Assembly (NCBI RefSeq): GCF_019457515.1 | Contig: NZ_CP080421.1 | Location: 4,030,001 to 4,094,000 of the forward strand | Reading direction: 5' to 3' | Length of the DNA stretch: 64,000 nucleotides | Origin: Shewanella mesophila | Lineage (GTDB): Bacteria > Pseudomonadota > Gammaproteobacteria > Enterobacterales > Shewanellaceae | Part shown: in pieces, positions 53,816 to 61,971 of the stretch | Layout of the letters: each line of letters starts with the position of its first letter | Numbering within the stretch: position 1 is the stretch's first letter | The notes under the pieces: model-generated | Told to the model about the DNA's origin: nothing | Seen by the model: the letters and a program-made list of their open reading frames with translations, nothing else | Database searches by the model: none | Translations under genes and position numbers: made by a program

Positions 53816-55375
53816 ATGGCTATAGGGACTGCTCCGGTAAGTAAAACACATTCTTTTATGACTGTGTCTCTTATCGAATTATGGGAACGCTTTGGTTATT
53901 ACGGCATGCAAGCGCTGATTGTGTACTTTATGGTGCAGCGCCTTGGCTTTGATGACTCTAGAGCAAATTTAGTATGGAGTGCCTGTGCGGCACTCATCTA
54001 TGTATCACCCGCCATAGGTGGTTGGGTTGGGGATAAAATACTCGGCACCAAACGCACCATGTTACTCGGTGCAGGCATTCTCTCTCTGGGCTATGCCTTA
54101 ATGGCAATCCCCACCGAAAACACTTGGTTTATGTTTTCTGCACTTGGAGTGATAGTCGTCGGTAACGGCCTATTCAAGCCCAATGCGGGTAACTTGGTGC
54201 GTAAGATCTACGAAGGTGATGATTCAAAAATAGATAGCGCATTTACCATCTATTATATGGCGGTAAATGTGGGTTCGACCTTCTCTATGTTACTCACACC
54301 TTGGATTAAAGATTACGTTAACGCTCAGTATGGCAACGAATTTGGTTGGCATGCAGCCTTTGCTGTGTGCTGCGTCGGTATACTGGTTGGTTTGGGTAAC
54401 TACGCCTTAATGCGTAAGAGTTTAGTGCAGTATGGTTCTGAGCCTGATACCCGTCCTGTGAACAAGAAAAACCTGACGATTGTATTGGCGCTAGCAGCAT
54501 TATCCGTTGTAGCGTCAGCCATTATCCTTGAATATGAAGCCGTTGCGCGCATCTTCGTTTATGCCGCAGGCATCGCAGTATTGGCGATATTCTTTCACCT
54601 GATCCGTACCAGTGAAACCAGTGAACGTGCAGGCCTGATCGCAGCACTGATCCTGACGGTGCAAACTGTGTTCTTCTTTATTTTTTATCAGCAAATGTCG
54701 ACCTCCTTGGCGCTGTTTGCCCTACGTAATGTGGACTGGGACTTCCAATTCTTTGGTACCCATTTATGGACTTGGTCACCAGCTCAGTTTCAAGCACTAA
54801 ATCCATTATGGATTATGGTTTTAAGTCCTGTACTTGCATGGAGCTATTCATGGGCGGGGCGTAATAATAAAGACTTCTCTATTGCTGCCAAGTTCGCCCT
54901 TGGCTTTGCGGTTGTGGCGCTCGGTTTCTTTATCTACGGCTTTGCGGACCAATTTGCGGTAAATGGTAAAACCTCTTCGTGGATCATGATTTGGGGCTAC
55001 GCCTCATACTCTTTAGGTGAGCTGTTAGTCAGCGGCCTAGGTCTTGCGATGATCGCCCGCTACGTACCTGCACGTATGGGCGGCTTTATGATGGGTGCCT
55101 ACTTTGTCGCATCGGGTATTTCTCAGTATCTCGGCGGCGTGGTGGCCAACTTCGCCAGCGTGCCTAAAGATTTAGTCGATCCGTTACAAACCCTACCCGT
55201 ATATACCAGCCTATTTAACAAACTAGGTATGGCGGCCGTAGTCTGCACATTTATCGCACTCGCCGTTTTACCACTAATGCGTCGTCTGACAGAAACCCAC
55301 CACTCACATAATAATCTTGATGGTGTTGATGACAGTGCAACAACATCACTACGTGATATAAAAGCCGAGCAGTAG
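53816..55375 (+). CDS. POT/PTR2-family di- and tripeptide permease
   Basis: A 519-residue proton-coupled peptide importer of the major facilitator fold with about 14 helices. The POT signature ELWERFGYYGMQALIVYF holds the ExxERFxYY motif, and FTIYYMAVNVGSTFSMLLTPW the second PTR2 signature. ATG 53816 with GGAAG upstream is preferred to the longer open frame. The last third of the gene and its terminator are duplicated at 62481-62869. It precedes the AT-rich respiratory cassette. Confidence 0.93.
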   Translation: MAIGTAPVSKTHSFMTVSLIELWERFGYYGMQALIVYFMVQRLGFDDSRANLVWSACAALIYVSPAIGGWVGDKILGTKRTMLLGAGILSLGYALMAIPTENTWFMFSALGVIVVGNGLFKPNAGNLVRKIYEGDDSKIDSAFTIYYMAVNVGSTFSMLLTPWIKDYVNAQYGNEFGWHAAFAVCCVGILVGLGNYALMRKSLVQYGSEPDTRPVNKKNLTIVLALAALSVVASAIILEYEAVARIFVYAAGIAVLAIFFHLIRTSETSERAGLIAALILTVQTVFFFIFYQQMSTSLALFALRNVDWDFQFFGTHLWTWSPAQFQALNPLWIMVLSPVLAWSYSWAGRNNKDFSIAAKFALGFAVVALGFFIYGFADQFAVNGKTSSWIMIWGYASYSLGELLVSGLGLAMIARYVPARMGGFMMGAYFVASGISQYLGGVVANFASVPKDLVDPLQTLPVYTSLFNKLGMAAVVCTFIALAVLPLMRRLTETHHSHNNLDGVDDSATTSLRDIKAEQ

Positions 55376-55447
55376 AGCTTTATTGATCATCAGATAGCGA
55401 TCTAAACCAAACGGCCGACGAGTGCTACTCATCGGCCGTTTTTATCA
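55059..55447. repeat. Left direct repeat: 3' end of the POT permease gene plus terminator
   Basis: This segment aligns without gaps to 62481-62869, with about 21 mismatches in 389 positions counted by eye. Most are third-codon changes and they are concentrated in the first half. The two copies bracket the cassette at 55.5-62.4 kb. Confidence 0.95.
55409..55443 (+). terminator. Intrinsic terminator after the POT permease gene
   Basis: AAACGGCCGA pairs with TCGGCCGTTT, extended by CGAGT/ACTCA with one mismatch, followed by TTTT. A copy is present at 62831-62865. Confidence 0.88.
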
Positions 55448-55516
55448 ATAATATCAGTCAACCTCATCAATAATTGTCAATTGAATACTTCAACTGGCGT
55501 AAACATGCCCACCTGA

Positions 55517-56896
55517 CTAGATTTGGAGTTTTTTAAGTCTTCTACTAATGGTTGATTGCGAAACGCCAAGCAAAGATGCAGCTTTACTTTGATTTCCATC
55601 AGAAACTCGCAGTGCATCTATAATTTTTTCATCAAATAAGTCATCTAGTCGCTTGAAACTAGTATCATTCGTCTCTGGCTCAGCATTCAGAGAACAGCTT
55701 TCAATATCCCGGATTTCTGGAAACTCAAAATCTGAAAAAGTAAGCACTTGTCCATCGCTTTTTAACACCGCATTATAAACGATAGAACTTAACTCTCTTA
55801 CGTTACCTGGATAGCAATAACTCTTTAATAACTCAATTAGTCCATCTGAAATATGAGGTACATTGATAGCATAATCTTCAGCAGCCTGATGAACAAATTT
55901 CTTAATTAGTAATGGAATATCGCCAATACGCTGTCGAAGTGGTGGGATATTTATATGATGAGTATTTAGCCTATAGAACAAATCTTTCCTAAACTTACCA
56001 AGTTCAATTAACTCAATTAGATTTTGGTTTGTGGCGAAGACTATCTTTGCATCACTGGTTTCTATAAGATCACTACCAATTCGCTGATATTCACCACTTT
56101 GCGTGAAATAGAGCAATTTAATCTGCTGGCTTAAAGAAAGATCTCCAATCTCATCTAAAAAGAGCGTCCCGCCATTTGCCTTAGCAATCATCCCTGTCCG
56201 TTGCGAACTCGCATTAGTGTATGCACCTTTAGTATGACCAAAAAGTGTATCTGAAAACATTTGCTCATCCAGCCCTGCGACATTAAGAGAGACAAATGGG
56301 CCATTAGGCCTAGAATACTCTGCAATAGCCTTAGCCAAAACGCCTTTTCCTACACCACTCTCTCCTGTTATTAAGATAGGATGTTGAGTCATTGAGACAA
56401 CTTTTAAATACTCAAAAACGGAATGTAACTTTTCATCTTGCGTAACATAAGATGAAAATGGTAACTGTGTATTAACCATAGATAAATCATTAGGAGCAAA
56501 GCGAACTCGGTCAAAATGCTCAACACGACTTATCACCTTCTGGATAGATAAAACCAACTCATCTGTTGACATTGCCTTAGGTAGATAGTCATAAGCACCT
56601 CGCTCCATACACATTAATGGAATGGACCCTGTAGTCACGCCCGACATAACAACTAATGTAGAGTTCGGAAACTCAGCCCTTAAGCCTTGAATTGCGTCCT
56701 GACCAGATTCACAGCCTAAATTCAAATCGAGAAAGAGAATATCGATGGCGTTATTACGAAGAACTTCACAAGCATCACTTAAGTTTGTTGCGTTAAATAT
56801 GTCCTCAGCATCACATACTTGGTAATCAATTAAGATGTCCGAAAACGTCTTAATCCAGTTCATCTCATCATCTATGATTAATATATGTACTGACAT
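55517..56896 (-). CDS. NtrC-family sigma-54-dependent response regulator of the respiratory cassette
   Basis: A 459-residue regulator: receiver domain (1-120) with acidic D9/D10 and phosphoacceptor D57 in LFLDLNL; AAA+ domain (about 150-385) with Walker A GESGVGKG (178-185) and Walker B LFLDEIGD; and a Fis-type helix-turn-helix at the end (GNQSKAASLLGVSQSTISRR). The sigma-54-contacting loop reads GAYTNA (224-229) instead of GAFTGA. It starts two bases after the sensor-kinase stop. It very likely activates the sigma-54 promoter at 61861-61875 through the paired palindromes at 61937-61971. Confidence 0.93.
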   Translation of the reverse strand: MSVHILIIDDEMNWIKTFSDILIDYQVCDAEDIFNATNLSDACEVLRNNAIDILFLDLNLGCESGQDAIQGLRAEFPNSTLVVMSGVTTGSIPLMCMERGAYDYLPKAMSTDELVLSIQKVISRVEHFDRVRFAPNDLSMVNTQLPFSSYVTQDEKLHSVFEYLKVVSMTQHPILITGESGVGKGVLAKAIAEYSRPNGPFVSLNVAGLDEQMFSDTLFGHTKGAYTNASSQRTGMIAKANGGTLFLDEIGDLSLSQQIKLLYFTQSGEYQRIGSDLIETSDAKIVFATNQNLIELIELGKFRKDLFYRLNTHHINIPPLRQRIGDIPLLIKKFVHQAAEDYAINVPHISDGLIELLKSYCYPGNVRELSSIVYNAVLKSDGQVLTFSDFEFPEIRDIESCSLNAEPETNDTSFKRLDDLFDEKIIDALRVSDGNQSKAASLLGVSQSTISRRLKKLQI

Positions 56897-56898
56897 AA

Positions 56899-58593
56899 TT
56901 AGCTATCCGATTTCACTTTATTAAACAAAACAGATACACGGGTTCCATTCCCTGCACTGCTAATAACTTCAATTTTAGCGTCATTCTCTTTTACCAACCG
57001 ACTTACAATTGACAAGCCCAATCCCGTCCCACCCTGCCCTCGACGAGAAGTATAAAAAGGTTTAAAGATGAGTTTTAATCCAGACTCAGATATACCTATA
57101 CCTGTATCATTGACATAGAGAGAGCAACACTCTTTATCATCGACAACTTCAGTGATAACGCCACATTCAATCACACCATCTTGATTCTTTAATGCGTGGC
57201 AAGCATTCTGTATAAGGTTTATTGCTATTTGTTCTACAGTGTTTTCTGCACAGAGAACATAACATTCCTCATCGGGGATGTTAACATTCAAATTTAGAGT
57301 ATATTTTCCAACATAGTACTTCGTGAGCTCTAATGCCGTTCTAAGGCTGCTACAAATATCAACTATTTTTTTACTCTCACAATAATCACCACCGATTTTT
57401 TTCAGTTGTTCGATGGATTTAACGGTCCTATTCAAACTATCCTCAATTATCAAACAATTATCTTTCACTTGTGAAATAATTACATTTTTATCTAAACTCT
57501 CAGGAGTCAATGACACAAGATTAGAAAACCTTCTCTTTATAGAAGACATATTGTGAATAATTAGCGCGGTAGGATTATTTATTTCATGTGCAACACAAGA
57601 TGCCATTTCACCTAGGGCAGCCAACTTTGCAATGGACATAGATTGTTCTTTAATCAAAAAATGCTCTTTTTCTAATGCCTTTCTATGTTCAATTTCTAGC
57701 TTTAATTTTTTGGTTCGGTCCTTAACTTTAACCTCAAGCATATGGTTATATGTAATAATAAATAGGAAAATTAAAATAAAAAGAATAGTAAATATAAGAA
57801 AATTTCTTTGATTCTCACCTATTGCGTTATATGTGCTAGACCATGTGTTAACTTTCTCAGAATAATTATCGATACCAAAAGCGAAACCAAGATGTTCTTT
57901 CAACTTCAAAAAAAGATTCATATTTTCACGATGGAAAATAAATCCATAAGAGGCGGGTAAGAATGCTGCACCACTTAGTTTTAAATTATTGACATGCTCT
58001 GACTCTACAGCATTCCTCACCGCCGTCAGCGAAAATATACCCACATCGCCTTTTCCTTCAGACAATGCTTTAATCGCTTCTTCAGTAGAGCGATATGATA
58101 TAATCTTAACATTGTATTTTTCTCTTAAGCGGTTTCGGACATAATCACTACTCGTACTGCCTTCTAAGACAATAACTTCTTTATCATAGAGATCTTCCTC
58201 TGACTCAATCTCTAGGCTATTCTTTCTTACATAGAAATTACCGTAAAACATTGTAGTAATGGGGATTTGTAGTAAGTCATGACCTTTCACTGTATCTGCG
58301 AAAGGGGATAATGATGTAACCAGAGTATCAATTTCATTATGCTTAAAAGCTAACAACAATTCATTCCACTTAAATACCTTTACTTTCAGCTCACAAGAAC
58401 TTTTAGCTGCAAGGCTGTTCATAAGTTCTATATTCAGCCCTTGAGCGCGGCGTTCTTCATCAACCCATGAATATGGTCGATAATCAGTCTCGCTAACGCC
58501 AAGTGTTACAATGCATTTATCTGCCAATGAACAAAATGAAAGGCACCACAACACCCCGAATAAAATAGCCCTGTTTAAGGAAAAAAAATGCAT
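56899..58593 (-). CDS. Sensor histidine kinase with periplasmic solute-binding-type domain
   Basis: A 564-residue kinase. A signal-type N-terminus (about 1-24) exports a bacterial solute-binding protein family 3-like sensor (about 28-245: VTLGVSETDYRPYSW, GLNIELMNSLA, DTLVTSLSP, VIVLEGSTSSDYV). One membrane helix (264-281) and a coiled coil lead to the dimerisation domain with H336 in VAHEINNPTALI, and a HATPase domain with NLIQNACHAL, DTGIGIS and GQGGTGLGLSIV. No PAS or HAMP is evident. It should bind a small extracellular molecule, probably the reductase substrate, and phosphorylate the regulator encoded directly downstream. Confidence 0.92.
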   Translation of the reverse strand: MHFFSLNRAILFGVLWCLSFCSLADKCIVTLGVSETDYRPYSWVDEERRAQGLNIELMNSLAAKSSCELKVKVFKWNELLLAFKHNEIDTLVTSLSPFADTVKGHDLLQIPITTMFYGNFYVRKNSLEIESEEDLYDKEVIVLEGSTSSDYVRNRLREKYNVKIISYRSTEEAIKALSEGKGDVGIFSLTAVRNAVESEHVNNLKLSGAAFLPASYGFIFHRENMNLFLKLKEHLGFAFGIDNYSEKVNTWSSTYNAIGENQRNFLIFTILFILIFLFIITYNHMLEVKVKDRTKKLKLEIEHRKALEKEHFLIKEQSMSIAKLAALGEMASCVAHEINNPTALIIHNMSSIKRRFSNLVSLTPESLDKNVIISQVKDNCLIIEDSLNRTVKSIEQLKKIGGDYCESKKIVDICSSLRTALELTKYYVGKYTLNLNVNIPDEECYVLCAENTVEQIAINLIQNACHALKNQDGVIECGVITEVVDDKECCSLYVNDTGIGISESGLKLIFKPFYTSRRGQGGTGLGLSIVSRLVKENDAKIEVISSAGNGTRVSVLFNKVKSDS

Positions 58594-58724
58594 GTTCTAA
58601 GGGCGCTCTTCTCTCGTTAACTTCGTCTAAGTATTATCATTCTATTTACAGAAAATTCATGCGACATTAATCATAGTTGACGAAAATTTAGAAGGGATAT
58701 CAACAAGTGTGAAGTGGATTGCGG

Positions 58725-58758
58725 ATAACAGGTGATCACAACATTAACCACCTGTTAT
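58725..58758. terminator. Hairpin between the porin and sensor-kinase genes
   Basis: ATAACAGGTG pairs with CACCTGTTAT around a 14-base loop, 45 bp after the porin stop. No strong T-run follows on the minus strand; it may end the reductase-cytochrome-porin transcript weakly or allow some read-through into the kinase-regulator genes. Confidence 0.5.
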
Positions 58759-58802
58759 TATTGACAATAATACACCTTTAACTTAGGTATATAACTCTAA
58801 TA

Positions 58803-59810
58803 TTAAAATTGATACTTTAATGAAAGGTTGACAGCATTATCAGACATCGAATGGTCTTCACCATCATATTTTGTATCATTGTCTGTATGACTGAAATAGC
58901 CATTTACAGCAGTACTCTTATTTAAGAAATGAGTGTAACCGATTGTTGCTAGATAACCATCGTATTCCTGAATAGCTTTCTTGCTAGCAATTTGAGAGGC
59001 TATCGTACCTAATCCAGACTCATCCTTACCGTACTGAGCTAAAATTTCACCTTTAGACAATGGATAGGCAAGGCTGATCAAATATGAGTTCCCTTTCAAA
59101 CTATCATATTGAGTAGACTTCGAATGCTGATAAATTAAACCAAGTCGACAATTCAGAGCTTTAGTACTGTATGTTACTCTTTGAGCCTTTAGGCCATTTA
59201 AACCATCGGCATAACCAATTGCGACATAGTGATCACTCGATCTTAATTTTGAATCACCATAGTGCACCGCATATCCGACATCATTACCATCATATTTTGA
59301 ATCTAGTTGATAAGTAACACCGAACTTAAAACCATTAATGGATTTAGTATATAGCGTAGCAACTTCATATAATCGGTCATTACCAGGCAACATCTTACTC
59401 ATATCGCTCGATGTTATATTGAATAAATCAACTTTCCCTTCAGTACTTTTAAAAACAGAATCGTTTCGACCTATGGTTAATGACCCATATTTATTTTCAA
59501 CACCTAGATAGTTATTTTTTGCTGAAAAAAGATTAGAGCTTTCATAAAACCCTCCAGTATTCGTTATTTCAACTTTATAAATCACTTTAAAATCATCATC
59601 TATAACGGTATCACCTTTTACACCTATATATGACGAGTAGCTTTCAATCCCTGTACCGCTATCTTTCCGATTTGAAATAAGACCATTGTCAGAATTATTT
59701 AACGCGAGCCAAACTCGACCATATACCTTTTGACTATCAGCAAAAACTGAAGTACTCACTCCTGCCGCGACTAAAAGTGTTAATGATGTAATAACTAGTT
59801 TAATATTCAC
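58803..59810 (-). CDS. Outer-membrane porin of the respiratory cassette
   Basis: A 335-residue general-porin-type beta-barrel. A signal peptide ends at about residue 24 (STSVFA), the mature start SQKVYGRVWLALN is typical of Gram-negative porins, and the chain ends LSLKYQF with the C-terminal Phe needed for outer-membrane insertion. Repeated alternating strands with aromatic girdles are visible (FKFGVTYQLDS, YVAIGYADG). It is the last gene of the three-gene operon and probably admits the reductase substrate to the periplasm, as suggested for porins next to iron-induced flavocytochrome genes in Shewanella. Confidence 0.88.
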   Translation of the reverse strand: MNIKLVITSLTLLVAAGVSTSVFADSQKVYGRVWLALNNSDNGLISNRKDSGTGIESYSSYIGVKGDTVIDDDFKVIYKVEITNTGGFYESSNLFSAKNNYLGVENKYGSLTIGRNDSVFKSTEGKVDLFNITSSDMSKMLPGNDRLYEVATLYTKSINGFKFGVTYQLDSKYDGNDVGYAVHYGDSKLRSSDHYVAIGYADGLNGLKAQRVTYSTKALNCRLGLIYQHSKSTQYDSLKGNSYLISLAYPLSKGEILAQYGKDESGLGTIASQIASKKAIQEYDGYLATIGYTHFLNKSTAVNGYFSHTDNDTKYDGEDHSMSDNAVNLSLKYQF

Positions 59811-59864
59811 TCTTCCCCCTTAAAAAATAGGGCGTACAACGCTAGCTGCACTCCCTAATATTAA

Positions 59865-60203
59865 CTATTTAATATTCATATCAAATTCATGACAACTATC
59901 GCACATTAACGTTGGTAATTTATGACCACTATGGCAATCTGTACATTCACCACCCGTCATATGGTTATCATGGGGATTAGGAGTAACATTTTCAGTTTGT
60001 TTACCTAATTCTTCATAGCTACCATGACAATTGAAGCACGACTCTTTTTCTGGTGCACTTTTAGGCGGCATTTTATTATGACAATCGCTGCATTTAAGAC
60101 CATTATCATGTTTATGCCTATCAGCTAAAAAGTCTCCTTTAGCAAAACTAACAATAGGCAACAGAATTAATACCAATGCCACTAATAATTTATTACACAA
60201 CAT
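59865..60203 (-). CDS. Periplasmic tetraheme cytochrome c, FccA heme-domain type
   Basis: A 112-residue protein with a Sec signal peptide (about 1-21) and four CxxCH heme sites: CSDCH (38), CFNCH (56), CTDCH (87), CDSCH (101). Spacing and surrounding sequence (FNCHGSYEELGK, CTDCHSGHK, MCDSCHEFDMN) match the N-terminal heme domain of the fumarate reductase flavocytochrome c3 (FccA), but here it is a free protein. ATG 60203 follows the flavoprotein stop by eight bases and has GGA six bases upstream; the longer TTG start overlaps the flavoprotein gene. It should carry electrons from the quinol dehydrogenase to the flavoprotein. Confidence 0.93.
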   Translation of the reverse strand: MLCNKLLVALVLILLPIVSFAKGDFLADRHKHDNGLKCSDCHNKMPPKSAPEKESCFNCHGSYEELGKQTENVTPNPHDNHMTGGECTDCHSGHKLPTLMCDSCHEFDMNIK

Positions 60204-60211
60204 TACAGTTC

Positions 60212-61813
60212 CTATTTCCAAGGTTTCAAATCTGCTACATTTCGACCAGCAATTTGCCCAAAGACCATACTCTCTGCGTTATTACCGCCTCCCTGATAAA
60301 TGAGCCCCCAGAAAGAACCTATTTCACCAGCAGCATATAATCTTGGGATTGGGGTATTGAATGGATCTAATACTTCTGACTTGGCATTCCTTTTGGGTCC
60401 GCCCTGAGTATTCAGAATCGTTGGAATCATTTCCACAGCATAATAAGGGCCAGTTTCATCCAAAGGTTCTGATATAATCGGCGCTTCACGCCCTTCGAAA
60501 GCAACTTTTGCACCTTTAGCTTTGGCAAGTGGACGGCCAAAAGCAGTATCTTTACCTGATTTAATATCTGCATTCCATTGCGCAACGGTAGAGGTCAAAT
60601 TATCTTCAGGAATACCAAGGATTTTAGCAAGTTCTTCCAATGTATCTGCTTTCTTAACAATCCCACTCTTAATTTCTTTTGAGTTATCAAAGCTCCATTT
60701 ATAGTTCTCTCGGTTAATTGCATATCCTGAAGTTGCACCACCAGAGATTGGACCTTTCTTACGTGCTTTTTCATCAAATACCATGAAACATGGGATACGT
60801 GGGAAACGATGATGAATAGGATCATAGGCATCAACAGCAAGTAACCTTGCATGATTATCTACACCCTTCTCGTTGACAAAACGTTTTGAGTCTTGGTCAA
60901 CCCAAATATGACTGGGCGCCAACATGTTTACCTGCATACATGATTTAAGTCCTGGCACTTTTACGCCAATAGGGCATGACGTACCAGTCATATGCCATAA
61001 CGCAGCGCCGGCTTTTTGAGCCATAAGAATACCATCACCTGTATTACCTGGATTACCTAAACCATGTACCTTGGTACCTTTGACATAGTTTTGCATCATA
61101 TTTTCATTGTATTCAAAACCACCACTGGTAAGAACAACACCGCGCTTAGCTTTAATATTTTGTTCTTTTCCATCGACGATAATTGAAACACCAATAATCT
61201 CACCTTCACCGTTTCTGATAAGATCTTTTGCTGCAGTATTTAACTTAATATCAATTTTTCTTTTTACTTCTACCGCATGTCTGTAAGCAGCAAACAAGTT
61301 ATCACCACCTCGTTTAGCTCCTTTAATACGGAACTTTTTAATGCATTCACTTCCTTCGATAGTTGGGAATCCTGCGTGACCATAAATGTATTGATTTAGA
61401 CCATCCTGAAGGCTGTCCACATATTTATTTAAGTCAACACATTCTTCTGCAAAAATATTAACAGTTTCTTCATCCAACTCTGAATTAGCATACGTGAATA
61501 AGTTTTTAATATAAGTCTTAGCTTTTTCTGCATCATCTGGACAAATGTAGCCACCTGATGATACGGCTGTATTCCCACCACCTTCAGGCATTTTTTCAAC
61601 GATTAAAACCTTTGACCCTTTATCATGTGCAGCAATAGCTGCAGCAGCACCAGCGCCACCATAGCCGATCACAACGACATCATAATCAGCGCTCCACTTA
61701 ATATCTTTTGAATACTCTTTGGCCCCAGCAGTTAATGGTAAAGCTGATACTGCAGTTGCTCCCGTCGTCAAGGCTGCAGCTGTGAGGAACTTTCTTCTTG
61801 TGATTAATGTCAT
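60212..61813 (-). CDS. Tat-exported FAD-dependent reductase, split flavocytochrome c flavoprotein subunit
   Basis: A 533-residue FAD_binding_2 protein related to the flavin domain of fumarate and urocanate reductases. The twin-arginine signal TRRKFLTAAALT (5-16) marks folded export; the Rossmann motif VVVIGYGGAGAAAA (46-59) binds FAD; KRFVNE (310-315) and LYAAGEIGSFWG (492-503) are family blocks. Compared by eye with FccA, His504 and Arg544 equivalents are replaced (NTQGG at 468-472, IYQGGGNN at 505-512) and Arg402 aligns with Asp319. ATG 61813 has GGAG five bases upstream; the longer open frame to 61876 overlaps the promoter. Role inferred: periplasmic terminal reductase of an unknown unsaturated organic acceptor. 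Confidence 0.92.
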   Translation of the reverse strand: MTLITRRKFLTAAALTTGATAVSALPLTAGAKEYSKDIKWSADYDVVVIGYGGAGAAAAIAAHDKGSKVLIVEKMPEGGGNTAVSSGGYICPDDAEKAKTYIKNLFTYANSELDEETVNIFAEECVDLNKYVDSLQDGLNQYIYGHAGFPTIEGSECIKKFRIKGAKRGGDNLFAAYRHAVEVKRKIDIKLNTAAKDLIRNGEGEIIGVSIIVDGKEQNIKAKRGVVLTSGGFEYNENMMQNYVKGTKVHGLGNPGNTGDGILMAQKAGAALWHMTGTSCPIGVKVPGLKSCMQVNMLAPSHIWVDQDSKRFVNEKGVDNHARLLAVDAYDPIHHRFPRIPCFMVFDEKARKKGPISGGATSGYAINRENYKWSFDNSKEIKSGIVKKADTLEELAKILGIPEDNLTSTVAQWNADIKSGKDTAFGRPLAKAKGAKVAFEGREAPIISEPLDETGPYYAVEMIPTILNTQGGPKRNAKSEVLDPFNTPIPRLYAAGEIGSFWGLIYQGGGNNAESMVFGQIAGRNVADLKPWK

Positions 61814-61860
61814 ATTTACTCCGTTGTAGTATATCAATTGAGTTTGCCATTTTATTAATG

Positions 61861-61875
61861 GCAATATACGTGCCA
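61861..61875 (-). promoter_or_regulatory. Sigma-54 (RpoN) promoter of the reductase-cytochrome-porin operon
   Basis: The minus strand reads TGGCACGTATATTGC, matching the -24/-12 consensus TGGCACG-N4-TTGC exactly. The start site should be near 61849, giving a leader of about 36 bases before the flavoprotein ATG at 61813. Confidence 0.9.
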
Positions 61876-61936
61876 ACGATTTACAATAAATAAGTGTGAC
61901 TTAACCCTCAGAATAATAATAGTTGACCACATTCAC

Positions 61937-61951
61937 TATGCAGTGCGCATA
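61937..61951. promoter_or_regulatory. Upstream activator palindrome 1
   Basis: TATGC-N5-GCATA, with the centre about 70 bp upstream of the -24 element. It is preceded by AC and followed by A, as is the second copy. It is a probable binding site for the NtrC-type regulator encoded in the cassette. Confidence 0.75.
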
Positions 61952-61956
61952 ATGAC

Positions 61957-61971
61957 TATGCATTCTGCATA
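61957..61971. promoter_or_regulatory. Upstream activator palindrome 2
   Basis: A second TATGC-N5-GCATA exactly 20 bp from the first, so both sites face the same side of the helix. Paired sites at this distance are typical of enhancers for sigma-54 activators. Confidence 0.75.

Noticed and set aside
61814..61876. Longer start for the flavoprotein
   Set aside because: It would overlap the sigma-54 promoter and lacks a ribosome-binding site; ATG 61813 has GGAG and places the Tat signal at the N-terminus.
61894..61911. CRP-like half site TGTGA before the reductase operon
   Set aside because: Only one arm matches (second arm CCTCA), too weak to call.
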